Source: Saksenaea vasiformis B4078 (Eukaryota; Mucoromycota; Mucoromycetes; Mucorales; Saksenaeaceae). From it: a stretch of 64,000 nucleotides of DNA. Positions 38,114 to 47,697 of the stretch are shown here, in pieces (within the stretch, counting starts at the first letter, position 1; each line of letters begins with the position of its first letter). The translations under genes were made by a program, and so were the position numbers. The notes below the pieces were generated by a model. It was given only the letters and a program-made list of their open reading frames with translations, was not told the DNA's origin and did no database searches. Location: positions 51,433-115,432 of the forward strand of contig JNDT01002184.1 in NCBI GenBank assembly GCA_000697055.1, in the 5' to 3' direction.

Positions 38114-38983
38114 ATGGCTTCTCGTTTTGTTCGTTTGACCACCGTCACTCCCAAGGTAGGGAATGCAGCTTGCCATGTCGAGCAGTTGTTGCTTAATTAG
38201 TGATCACTAGTTGACCCGCGCTTATGCTGCTGCCGCACCTCAAATCAAGGTAACGTGCCTTTACTACTAGCTACATAGCATGTCAACTCTCTTCAAAGGT
38301 CCCTGTTACCCTTCACGGTCTTGATGGTCGTTATGCCACCGCGCTTTATACCGCTGCTGCACGTCAAAACGTGTTGGAAGCCGTTGAGAAGGACCTGAAG
38401 CAGCTTGAAGCAGCTGTCAACAAAGACAAAACTGTCCGAGAATTTTTGGAGAACCCAACAGTGACACGTGCCGTCAAAATGGAGGGTGTGCATGCGTTGT
38501 TGAAGAAGTCTGGCAAAGTCAATACTTTGACCTCCAACTTGTTTGAGACACTCGCTGAGAATGGTCGTCTGGAACAGACCACAAAAATCATGAGTGCCTA
38601 TGCTGAATTGATGAGTGCATACCGTAACGAATTACCCCTGATTGTTACATCCGCTAAGGTAAGACGTTTGTTTAGACCGTGGATTGCTCATATTAAGCGT
38701 GTCCACTGTTCGTTTCTAGCCTTTGGATAAGGCGACTCTCAACAAGGTGACCGAATCCTTGCAGAAGAGCAATTTGGCCGAGGGAAAGAAGTTGATTGTC
38801 TCTAACAAAGTCAAGCCCGATATCATGGGCGGTTTGCTTGTCGAGATTGGTGAAAAGAGCATTGATTTGACCGTGTCGACCAAGCTGGCCAAGTTGAACA
38901 AGTTGGTTACTGGTAAGTTTCCCGGAGTATGTGCGAGATCCTAGGTCGTAAATACTGAACTCGCTCCGTTAGATTCCATCTAA
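38114..38983 (+). CDS. ATP5: Mitochondrial ATP synthase OSCP subunit
   Basis: Peripheral-stalk subunit (OSCP, delta-type) joining F1 to Fo in the inner mitochondrial membrane. Exons 38114-38155, 38211-38249, 38299-38658, 38720-38912 and 38973-38983 give 214 residues. The presequence MASRFVRLTTVTPK/LTRAYAAAAPQIK precedes VPVTLHGLDGRYATALYTAA. The C-terminal OSCP signature is IMGGLLVEIGEKSIDLTVST. The last exon contributes only 11 nt (Asp completed across the junction, Ser, Ile, stop), giving KLVTDSI at the end. Without that join the frame would read into an unrelated tail, so the microexon call is well supported by family length. Confidence 0.94.
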
Positions 38984-39354
38984 TACCATGCATCCGCTTG
39001 TGTTAAAAAGAAAGAAAGAAGACAACTATTGTAGGTCTTGTATCGCTATAATAATGAAGTTACGTTCTTTTTTTTTTGTTAGAATACTACCCCTTTTTAT
39101 TGTTGTACTTCATTTTTTAATCATGCTTTCTTGAGGAAAAGAGAAAAAAATGATGATTAACACATTCGCTTGGCAACACTTTGGCAAACGACGCAAATAA
39201 CGTGATACTTCAATGCACCGATAAGGATACATCTTTGAAAATTACTGTTAACAGGGAAGTCGCTGCATTAAACAATGTAGCGCGGCTATCCCAATACTGA
39301 TATAAGCTTGAATGTACATGCGATCGTCACGGACAACCTCTTTTCCCTATTGCT
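38984..39354. other. Short intergenic region
   Basis: 3' flank of the OSCP gene with A- and T-rich tracts. The 5' part of the following transposase relic is not recognisable here. Confidence 0.5.
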
Positions 39355-39696
39355 GTGAACGCGCATGCTAAACTGGACCAGTATCTGCACACGAAAGGTC
39401 GCTATCTTGTGATGGATAAGGCTCCTATCCATACATCAGAAGACGTAGCCAAACACGTAAAATCTTGCGGCTACCGCTGCGCTTACTTACCTCCATATTC
39501 TCCTGAACTCAGTCCAATTGAGCAATTATGGTCAGTGGTCAAAAGTAAAGTGAAATGCAACAAGTTTCTCGAGAAGGAAACATTGATGACCCGGATCAGT
39601 GAAGCTTATAATAGCTTGAAACTAAGTGATTTTAAAAGGATTGTTAGACATTCTCGTAATTGCTTGGACAAGTGTTGTAATAGGCAAGCGCTCTAA
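39355..39696 (+). pseudogene. Tc1/mariner-like transposase fragment (DDE_3)
   Basis: C-terminal ~113 residues of a Tc1/mariner-superfamily transposase. YLVMDKAPIHTSEDVAKHVK carries the second catalytic Asp. It is followed by the signature GYRCAYLPPYSPELSPIEQL, with the final acidic residue (E), and WSVVKSKVK. The N-terminal DNA-binding region and the first catalytic Asp are missing upstream, and no terminal inverted repeats were found. It is therefore a dead fragment. A more complete but decayed relative lies on the minus strand at the right edge of the window. Confidence 0.85.
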
Positions 39697-40017
39697 AGAA
39701 GCTTTCATTCTACGAAAACATGAGCATTTGTGACAGAAAAAAAAAGAAAAACTTACTGATTTTTGAAACCACGGAAATGGGTGGGTGGATAAATCCCCGC
39801 AGACCAAGGTACATGGAGTATGATATGAATTGACAAGGACATTAAACATGCGTAGAAACGCTGATATCGATGTAATGTAAGGGTTGGCGGTTAATGCTAG
39901 GACCTTGTGGATAGAGATCTGAAATGTACATTTTATTCAATATGTGAGAGGAGAGAGGAGCGAGAGAAAGGACAGAGGTGTGTCCAAGGAGAGGGTACAA
40001 TTAAGAAGGTAGCCGCA

Positions 40018-40676
40018 TTAGTAACGAGACGATTGACCGCATGATCCTTTGGAGGATTTGCTCATTTGCTTCAGATACTCTGACATGGGCACCACGTCAG
40101 GACCGTCAGGGTTTATGGTGGCAGATGAAGGGCTCATGTTGCTGATGGCAGCAAGCAGGTTCAAGTTGCGCATCGTAGCAAAGCTACGCAGGGTTGTTAA
40201 TGATGAGGCAACGGCCATAGAGCCAATTTTGGTCATGGTATAAAAGCTATCATGGCGCTTGGTGATAATGAAGAAAGAGATAACAAACCCCTTGATCATG
40301 AAAGCCAAACAAGCACGTAAACCCCATCTGTCGATCGCCCTCTTGGAGATGATGCCAAGCCGAAACATATCAAGATTCACAGTACGTTTGACGGTGGAGC
40401 TATTGCCCGGTTTTACTTACACCGAAACCACCGGATGGCCAAGGTCATGCAGGACGAGGGTGGAAATAATGGCGTCGGGTCGAATATCAGACTCATCGTC
40501 CAGAGACTTATTCACCCAGCGCAATAGCCTTGTATCTTCTTGTGCACGATTGTCGATTTCTGTACGCAAAGTAAAGGGCAAAGCTTTTTTAAATCCAGTG
40601 TTTCAATATTGTTTAAACACCAAAGCGCATCACTGGGTATTCTTAGAGGCCGTTTGCTATGTGCTCTAGTCGACAT
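40018..40676 (-). CDS. Putative membrane protein next to a LINE
   Basis: Protein-like blocks are IDNRAQEDTRLLRWVNKSLD, ESDIRPDAIISTLVLHDLG, then NLDMFRLGIISKRAIDRWGL, one hydrophobic helix (ACLAFMIKGFVISFFII) and a Ser-rich end GSCGQSSRY. A workable model has exons 40634-40676 and 40421-40559 plus a last exon ending at 40018. The break before the last block is awkward. A 21-nt piece containing GTAAGT, an in-frame TAA and ending TAG separates two blocks in the same frame. Either a 92-nt intron ends at GACAG near 40329, or the gene is broken by a stop. The candidate ATG lies inside or beside the 3'-truncated LINE. Family unrecognised. Confidence 0.45.
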
Positions 40677-41317
40677 GGTTGGTGAATTGTTTTACGAAAG
40701 CTTCGCGGATTTTTGGTTTGGTGAGGCGGCTGAGGCGCCCAAGGCGGCGTGGAGTTGGCATATTGGTGGGTGGTGGCGGGTCGGTAAGCGTGTAGCGTAG
40801 ATGGGTGAGTTTGTGGTCAGAGTCCAGAGAAAGATCTGCGGTAATGGACATAGATGCGTTTTCAAGAGGTTTAGTACTCACGAACCAATCAATAATGCTT
40901 GTGCCATTATGACGGATAAGAGTTGGTTGGCCATGCGCACGGGCGGCGTTCCAGGGTGTTGAACCATTCACAGTTAGCCAATGGTGGAACACCGTACCGC
41001 GAGGGTCGGTCCAGTGATCGCCTTTGATAGAGGCTATACGAGCGTTGAAATCGCCGCATGTAATCGTATTGGTTGTGTCGTAGTGGGTGAGAGGTAGGTG
41101 CTCGAGAACAGCCAATGCATCTCCCGGGGATAAAGGTGGAGGAAGGTAGATACAATGGAAGAGTGTGTTGGCCATGATGCAAGACAGGTGGTAGCGGGAA
41201 AAAGTTAAAAGTTGTTGTCGGAGAGGATGTGAACTGGGCAAGGACAATCAGGATTGATAAGTAGGGAAATCCCCATCTTTTCCATCCAGTGTTAGGTCTC
41301 GCTGCGTGGTACGCCAT
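40666..41317 (-). pseudogene. LINE endonuclease domain fragment
   Basis: The C-terminal part of an exonuclease-endonuclease-phosphatase domain of a LINE ORF2. It shows CIYLPPPLSPGDALAVLEHL, the catalytic GDFNAR, IIDWFVSTKPLENAS and a final SDHKLTHLRY (SDH motif). Upstream of about 41240 the same protein continues in another frame (ISLLINPDCP), so there is at least one frameshift. Downstream the frame stops at TAG within the neighbouring gene's first codons and no reverse transcriptase follows. Confidence 0.82.
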
Positions 41318-41458
41318 AGGTATAGTGCTAGCGCCAGTTGGTAAGGATTTTATTTGGGGTATTTAGATAGTCCGGTTGCATTGAAGATTGCTATGGTGAT
41401 GTGCTCGGACGTGATTATTCAAAATCATGATCGGTCGCACTCATAGTAGAAACTGTAG

Positions 41459-42641
41459 TTACAGATCCAGAACCGGAAGCCATGGAGAGATCTGAGCCGC
41501 GGGTTTGAACATATTCGCGGGGTTGGTTTTAGTTTTGCTGAATATCTTCTTCAGTAGCTCTGGTGGGAGCCAGCCATTGTCGGCAAAAGCTCGAGCAACC
41601 GCATATTTAACGGGCGGGCGAATTGTTTCTACAGCTTTTGTCATGCGTAGGCAGTGATATTCAAAGATTTTGTGTGTGCGTTCGTCTTCGGAGAGTGTAG
41701 CGTATTTGGGATCCTTGAGAGGGACTGGATCGAGCGGATCGAAATCGGAGAGAGATGTAACTCCGAGTTTCTTCATCGCTTGCTGAAGTTCATCAGCGAA
41801 GTCATTATGGGCGAGCAGTGCCATTACCTGACGTTCAGGGTAGTGGATATCGAGGACTCTACTGTTAGTAATGCCAATGTCACGAAGGTTTCCTCGGACT
41901 TGGCTAGTAGGCATCCGGGCACGGGCAGGGAAGTGTACATACAGGAATACATGTGTGTCGGAGATTGGTGTGAACATTCGGACTGCAGCTTTCTGACACT
42001 GCTGTACGCGTTCATGGGAGAGCTGTGATGGGGTACGCGCTCGCGCAGCATCTGTAGGATCTGAACAGATGCTATGGTCAGTGGTGGGCTGCGAGGACTG
42101 GGCTGAATTCATGGGTGGAGAATTGGCCTCCTTCGGTGGTGTATTGGAGTGGGCGGTTGCCGTCAATTGCTCTTTTAATCGGGCGTTGGTTGCTTCCAGC
42201 TCCGCGATGCGGTCGTGGGCGGTCTGGGGCTCTTTAGAGAGTTGGGCAAGTTGTTCATATAGGCATCCGTGTTCTTCTAGGTGTTGGCGATGGTCGTTAA
42301 GCTCAGCCATGATAGTTTGCATGAATGCCGGGAGATCTTTGTGAGTTTCAAACACCAAGGTTTGTGCTGATGGTACAGGGAGGTGGTGGTTGTGCGGTGG
42401 CGCTGGCGGAGGTCTTATCTATACATTCTCGTAGCTGTACGTGGTTGAGGTACTTGAGGCACTTAGAGCAACGAAAGGCGGGCATAGGCGAATCGACTTT
42501 GTCAGAGCCTTGTTTGTTGAGCTTTCCCTGGGCTTGGCATTGCGGGCACGCAAGAGTGCGGCGGTGAGTCCGATAGTCAGCCATCAATTGGCTTACTTGG
42601 GCCTCAGTGAGAGGAGGTACTTTGGTTTTGCTCGGCGGCAT
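41459..42641 (-). pseudogene. LINE ORF1 (gag-like), frame-disrupted
   Basis: Begins MPPSKTKVPPLTEAQVSQLM at 42641. A zinc ribbon follows (CPQCQ then CSKC, about 30 residues apart). The first frame ends at 42348 and the second frame starts at 42358, overlapping by about 10 bases. The second frame carries a coiled coil (HDRIAELEATNARLKEQL) and a nucleic-acid-binding C-terminal part (VHFPARARMPTSQVRGNLRD, MKKLGVTSLSDFDPLDPV). The two frames look like one protein split by a one-base change, although a programmed shift cannot be excluded. Confidence 0.7.
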
Positions 42642-42900
42642 GGCACGAGCAACGGACGCAGGAAAATTGAGGTGTTTATAGACGGGAGACGTAGACAAAA
42701 GGAGTATAAGCTTTATTACAGCCATCGTATGCGCTTCGAAAGTGTACAATAGCGGAGAAAGCAGCGTAGCGTAGCGTAAAAAAAGTCGTTCGATAAACAG
42801 CAAAAGTAGAAGTTCCTTTCCACCATGACTATATAATATGCAAATCGATAAACCCTTGTCTCGTCCGCACAGCCCGAAAGTTGCATTCATATTCAATGCC

Positions 42901-43587
42901 CGAAATATTATGGTCCGTAGAATCTGTTCGTGGTGACGATAGAGACTAGGAAACAGTCCATAGCTCTTATCGTTAACCGGTAGAGGTGTTTGTTTTGGTC
43001 AGATAACAATCATACAACAACTTAAGGTTTTGTAATCAAAATCCCAAATTCATGTAATGCTCCGCTAATATATATTTGGTATGACATTGGGTGACACACA
43101 AAAAATTCATACATTGAGAATTCGCCTCTACAAAAAAAAAGCCCTTATTGTTCTCAATCAAATATGATACTTTGTCAATCTAAAATGGGAATATTGCGAC
43201 GTGGTTCCTTGCTTTATATTCCTGCAACGCCCTTTAAGGTGGAGATTATGTGCGCACTTTTGGCAATGAGGTATTTGTCGTCTACGTGGAGACAACATAT
43301 GGCACTTAATATGTGGGTGTTTTTTTACTCCATTATATTCATTCAATAGTACGTAGTGTACATATTCGCCGTCACTTTTGAAAGGAGATACCCGTAGGGG
43401 ATCAAAAGGAAGAATGGTAGGGTCAGATTTGGGACATTTGGTGCAACATCAAGAAACCTATTCTGACTGCTTTTTTTTTTTGCTTTGTGAAATGAGGAAA
43501 GTTTCCCTTCTTTTGTTCAGACCTCCCCGTTTTAGACGTAAAAGAAAGAGGAAAAACAGAAATAAACCTAGGAGGATAACGCTTTTC
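42901..43587. other. Intergenic, no supported gene
   Basis: 5' flank of the LINE and upstream region of the next gene. The frame of the next gene remains open upstream to about 43378, with Lys/Arg-rich codons, so part of this may be coding if a more upstream start is used. Confidence 0.4.
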
Positions 43588-44721
43588 ATGACGCTTTCAC
43601 TGCCTGGGTCGGAACTCCCTTCCTCCACGTCTTTGCCCAGTGTCACTACTACTACAGAGACAGAAGGCAATGTTGCCGCACCGATGCCATTACGTCTACA
43701 TTCCACTTCGCATTATCCTCTCGCTCCTGTTATGGTTCCGCATTCGTCTGCCACTTTGCTTGAGCTGAATATCCAGCACGATGTTTTAGTAGAAACAAAT
43801 GTACTAGACAAATCCACGCCTTGTTCCATCTGCACCCTCCCTGGCCAGACCAGTCCCGTCTTCTATCGACCACAAATGACATTTCATGCCCTCGGTCAAG
43901 CAGCTGTGGATGGTGCTAGCATTCCTAGCCACTTCATTCCGTATGTCACGCTATATACAGCCGAAGAGCACCGACCAACCTGGAGTCTGGCCAATAAAGA
44001 CTGGCAGCATATGGTCTTCCGGGTTACCAGCGAGAATCCAATAGATAACATCGACGTCGATGGTGACGACAAACGAGCAATCACATTGACAACGTCCGCA
44101 GCCGAGTTTTCGTTTCAATGGACAAACGAGATCACCTATCACTGGCGGTTGGTGCTGACGCGGACGGGCTCCGCAACAACAACAGCGAAAGATTACGAAT
44201 TGCGGTGTTATGCCAGCAATGGCCATCTTGTGGCAGAGTTTACCGCGCAGCGATCACGTTTTGTTCTTTGGCCTTCATCACCCAATCAGACGAATCCCTT
44301 TCGATCGCAACAGCAAGCACTTCAAGATCCATTCACCTCCTTTTTGTTGTTATCGGGCTTCCTTATCCTTGACTACACCGCCTCCATGCTGCGTTCCTTA
44401 GGTGGCGGCTCGGAAGCGCTCCAGGTTATCATGGATCAATCATTTGCACGTAAAAAGACATTAGCTGACGATGCCTCTTCCAGTGTTGATGTGCCCTATG
44501 CAGATGACGACTTGGGGCTGGTTCATCAACGATGGTCCAGTAGCTCAGCCAAAAGTATCGAGCTTGATCCAGGTTTGTGGCACTGTTGGTGGGGTTATGG
44601 CTGCTGGTGGACATGGTGTCCTTGTTGCATGCCTGGCGGATGGTGCGACCGACTGTGGATCAGATTACGTGGTCAACAACGATCCCATCCACGACGTCAA
44701 GGGTGGCAACAACAGTACTAG
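43588..44721 (+). CDS. Tubby/LURP-one-like fold protein, C-terminus frame uncertain
   Basis: From ATG 43588 (MTLSLPGSELPSSTSL) the frame gives 377 residues. The central ~230 residues look like a beta-rich tubby/LURP-type scaffold. Repeated strand-like segments are present (ITYHWRLVLTRTGSA, YELRCYASNGHLVAEFTAQR, SRFVLWPSS). A hydrophobic helix follows (DPFTSFLLLSGFLILDYTAS), then LRSLGGGSEALQVIMD. The last ~45 residues are abnormally Trp/Cys-rich, a sign of reading in a wrong frame. A +1 frame from about 44570 gives a more natural peptide (GTVGGVMAAGGHGVLVACLA). A frameshift or unrecognised intron near 44570 is likely. The fold assignment is an impression from pattern, not a match to a known member. 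Confidence 0.55.
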   Translation: MTLSLPGSELPSSTSLPSVTTTTETEGNVAAPMPLRLHSTSHYPLAPVMVPHSSATLLELNIQHDVLVETNVLDKSTPCSICTLPGQTSPVFYRPQMTFHALGQAAVDGASIPSHFIPYVTLYTAEEHRPTWSLANKDWQHMVFRVTSENPIDNIDVDGDDKRAITLTTSAAEFSFQWTNEITYHWRLVLTRTGSATTTAKDYELRCYASNGHLVAEFTAQRSRFVLWPSSPNQTNPFRSQQQALQDPFTSFLLLSGFLILDYTASMLRSLGGGSEALQVIMDQSFARKKTLADDASSSVDVPYADDDLGLVHQRWSSSSAKSIELDPGLWHCWWGYGCWWTWCPCCMPGGWCDRLWIRLRGQQRSHPRRQGWQQQY

Positions 44722-45135
44722 CGACCTACATATTCTCCCTTTCTATCCCTCCCTTTCTCGTATAGTTTACTTTTTTATACATATCACCATTCTTGTTCTC
44801 TTCTGTCCATACCACCTTTTTTGTTTCTCCTTTACACCCCCTTATTGTTCCTGTATTTGTCTTTTTCTTCTTTTTACCACAAAAAACCACAATTAAAAAC
44901 AAAAAAAAGAGGTCTTGTGTATATATACATAGCTCGTCGAAATAGTAAGCTTCCCGCGAAATAAAAAAGAATGACAAAAAGAAAAAGATGTTGCTGCAAC
45001 AGCCTCGTTCTTTAATAAAGCACGTATCTCTTTCGGGAGGAAATCATCGAACGTGATGGCATGCGCGTGTGGATGTTGTTTTTTTTTTCCTTTCTTTTAT
45101 TGAATGCGTTTCTCGTTGTATACTAAATCGTTCGC
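44722..45135. other. Intergenic between convergent genes
   Basis: Pyrimidine- and A-rich 3' flanks of the tubby-like gene and of eL36. No gene. Confidence 0.55.
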
Positions 45136-45563
45136 TTAATGACGACGGGATTCGGCAATGACGTTGGTGAGCTCGTCAATTTTCTTCTTAGCACGAACGA
45201 AGGTACCAAGCTAATGATGCCAAATAAGTAACTGTCATGAACCATAAAGAATTGACTTACTCTCTTCTTGGTAAGCTTCTTGGCACGCTTATCCTTGGAG
45301 TTCTTGATCAATTCCATCACACGGCGTTCATAGGGAGCAAAACCAGCGACCTCACGGATAATGCTCTTGACGAAAACATTACGCTTGCTTTGGGCCTAAT
45401 GTAAAGATTCCGTCTTTTAAGTATGGAAAAATCCTGCATAAACACGCATCCATCCGATACGTACACCCTTGCGGTAAGAAACCTTGGGCTTCAATTCACG
45501 GCGAGTGGTGATGTGGCCCTTGTTGATGCCAATAGCGAGACCAGACTTCTGCTGAGGAGCCAT
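45136..45563 (-). CDS. RPL36: 60S ribosomal protein eL36
   Basis: Large-subunit ribosomal protein. Exons 45465-45563, 45261-45395 and 45136-45210 total 309 nt and encode 102 residues, normal for eL36. The peptide runs [32 protein letters not shown], then [40 protein letters not shown] and [20 protein letters not shown], ending SRRH. Introns have GTACGT and GTAAGT donors. Confidence 0.97.
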
Positions 45564-45790
45564 TTGGATGTGGATGATTGAAAGGCAGAGGAGGGTTTCG
45601 TCTCGCATCACGAAGCCTGCAGAAGCGGGCCGTTGCGGAGATGCATGGCCCGGGAGTGTCCGGAGCAAAGCGCTCCCGCAAGTCGGACTGCCTCGCCTCC
45701 TTTTTTTTTTGTTTCTTTTTTTGTGGGATATGCATGAATAACGAAGGTTTTTTTGTCATTATTTAGTATGGCAATGAAGATGTTACATCT

Positions 45791-47215
45791 TTATTTTGTG
45801 CGCTTATAAATCTTGTCCATGAATTCTGTGAAGACCTGCTTCTTCACACCAACAGACTCGTCCAATTCATTAATAAGGCCGGAGATTTGTTGGTATGATC
45901 TTTCCTCATAGGCTTTGTAGATTGACTCGATCTCAAGTTCGACGTAAAGTGCTTTCACCTTGGCCTCTGCGTTCGAATCCTTCTTACCGTAGTTTTCCTG
46001 GAACATTTCATCAGATCGCAAAGTCCTCACTTTAGGCGGATAACTTACGTCGAGAACCTTGCGTTGCTCGGGGGTAGCCTTGGCCAAGGCTTGGTTGATC
46101 AACCAAGAACACTTGTTGTCCATGATATCTGTGCCAATCTTACCAATTACCTCAGGTGCGCCATAACAATCAAGGTAGTCGTCCTGAACCTGGAAGTATT
46201 CACCCAAGGGTATGAGGATATGCTGAGCCTTCTTGAAAGCCTCCTCATTCTTGACCCCAGTCTAACCATTAACAACAGATAGCGTTTAGCAATCGATCTG
46301 ATTTTCTCCATTTTATCTTACCATGTGCATGGCCAATGCAACAGGGAGATAGAAGGAGTAATAAGCAGTCTTGTAGATAACGATGAACTTGTGCCTACGT
46401 AATGCATGTTTAGCACGGTAACCTTGAGAAAAATAACAAGAAACTCACTTGTCAACGGAGAACTTGCTCAGGTCAACGTTGTCTTCGGGAGCAGTAATCA
46501 AGTCGCACAGCTGACCCAGTTCAGTTTGGAAGGTGACCTTCACAGAAATGTACAGGTTGAGAAACCGAAGAACTGCAAGGCTCAATTTACCTCCTGGAAC
46601 AATTCAACAAGCTCAATATAATAATCTGTCTTCTTGAAGTGCTTCTTGAGGGTGAGGTAGATGCACGCCTCAAGAATGAAGGCGTCGTTGATGGCAACCA
46701 TACCAACGCCTTCCTTCTTGTACCAACAAGGCTGTCCGCGGCGGGTAATCGATGCGTCCATGATGTCATCTGACACAAGGAAGAAAGCTTGGAGCTAAAG
46801 TAGTGGCAGTTAAGAACCAATATGTGACATTGCGATGCCTACGAATTCAACGAGCCAGCCAAGAACCTGAGCCTTGAAGATATCATCCTCAGTCACGGCA
46901 TCACCCTTCAAAATACGGACGGTGTCAACCACAGAAAGACCCCGGTTCAATTTGCCTATTGTAACGCGTCAGTTCTGTTAAAGTTGAATTCTCGTTCACA
47001 TACCACCGGGAACGTTATATTCCAAGCTCTGAAGAAGAACAAATGTGCGTTAGTTACAGATCCAAATTTTTTCTCGTTACCTGTTTAGTCCATTCATAGG
47101 CATCCTGGGGCATATTGTACTTGCGAAGCTCCGCGAGCACTTCATCTCGCAATGTAGGAAAGACTTCGAGAAAAGCCTTGCGGTTTTCTTCCTTTTGCAG
47201 TTTGATGGCGTCCAT
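45791..47215 (-). CDS. ERG20: Farnesyl pyrophosphate synthase
   Basis: Condenses isopentenyl diphosphate with dimethylallyl and geranyl diphosphate to make farnesyl diphosphate for sterols, ubiquinone, prenylation and trisporoids. Eight exons: 47081-47215, 47004-47028, 46843-46955, 46591-46794, 46449-46537, 46322-46394, 46049-46261 and 45791-45997. They give 352 residues, the usual length. Both Asp-rich motifs are present: [20 protein letters not shown] (DDxxD with the following RRG) and [20 protein letters not shown]. The C-terminus is DKIYKRTK. The second exon is only 25 nt. A probable 73-nt intron (47216-47288, GTAAGT to CAAAG) ends directly before the ATG, so the 5' UTR is likely spliced. 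The upstream exon is open in one frame for ~70 codons without an ATG. Confidence 0.96.
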
Positions 47216-47288
47216 CTTTGCATCATGGTTAAAAGTCGGGATTGTACTCTCTGCATGTACTGCATGGAGACATCAAAAAACAACTTAC

Positions 47289-47697
47289 AGTAAACTGATT
47301 TGGCGGGATAAGAGGTGACGTTGAAGGAACCAGAGGGGCAGGTCCAACTTTATTCTCTGGAACCGCGTATTCGGCGGGATTTCTTCCAAGTGACTGGTTC
47401 TCGGATGGAGAGGCACAGACTTCGAGCAGTTGTGCTGCGCATAAAGGAAGGATCCGATCCTTGCTGTCATTCCACGTCAGCGTTCGTGTAACAATATATA
47501 TTCATCATCATCCGTACAAAACAAAAGTAGATCACAAACGATTGTTTATTACATCTATCTACAGAAAATCGCTTCGTTGGTCATGAACAGACCAAATGAT
47601 TATGAATAAGTTGAACTCAAATCAAAAAAAAAGAAAAGGGTGAGAGGGGAAGGTGTGCAAAAATGAAAAAAAAAGCGTTTTAGGTATGGTATCTGCT
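47289..47697. other. FPPS 5' leader and GDH 3' flank
   Basis: About 220 bases upstream of the proposed leader intron are open in one frame lacking ATG. The rest is the 3' flank of the GDH gene, with T-rich tracts on its coding strand. Confidence 0.4.

Larger units (their letters stand above)
40666..42900 (-). mobile_element. Degenerate, 3'-truncated non-LTR retrotransposon (LINE)
   Basis: Reads from right to left. ORF1 has a zinc ribbon (42641 to 42348) continuing in another frame (42358 to 41459). A spacer follows, then an APE-type endonuclease segment (41317 to 40666). No reverse transcriptase, poly-A tail or target-site duplication is visible; the element stops abruptly at about 40.66 kb, where the neighbouring gene begins. 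Several frame changes show it cannot move on its own. Confidence 0.8.

Noticed and set aside
47285..47470. Minus-strand 61-codon frame starting MTARIGSF as an FPPS mitochondrial presequence
   Set aside because: Its phase at the GTAAGT donor does not match the FPPS start. Another frame of the same exon fits the phase but lacks an ATG, so a 5' UTR exon is more likely.
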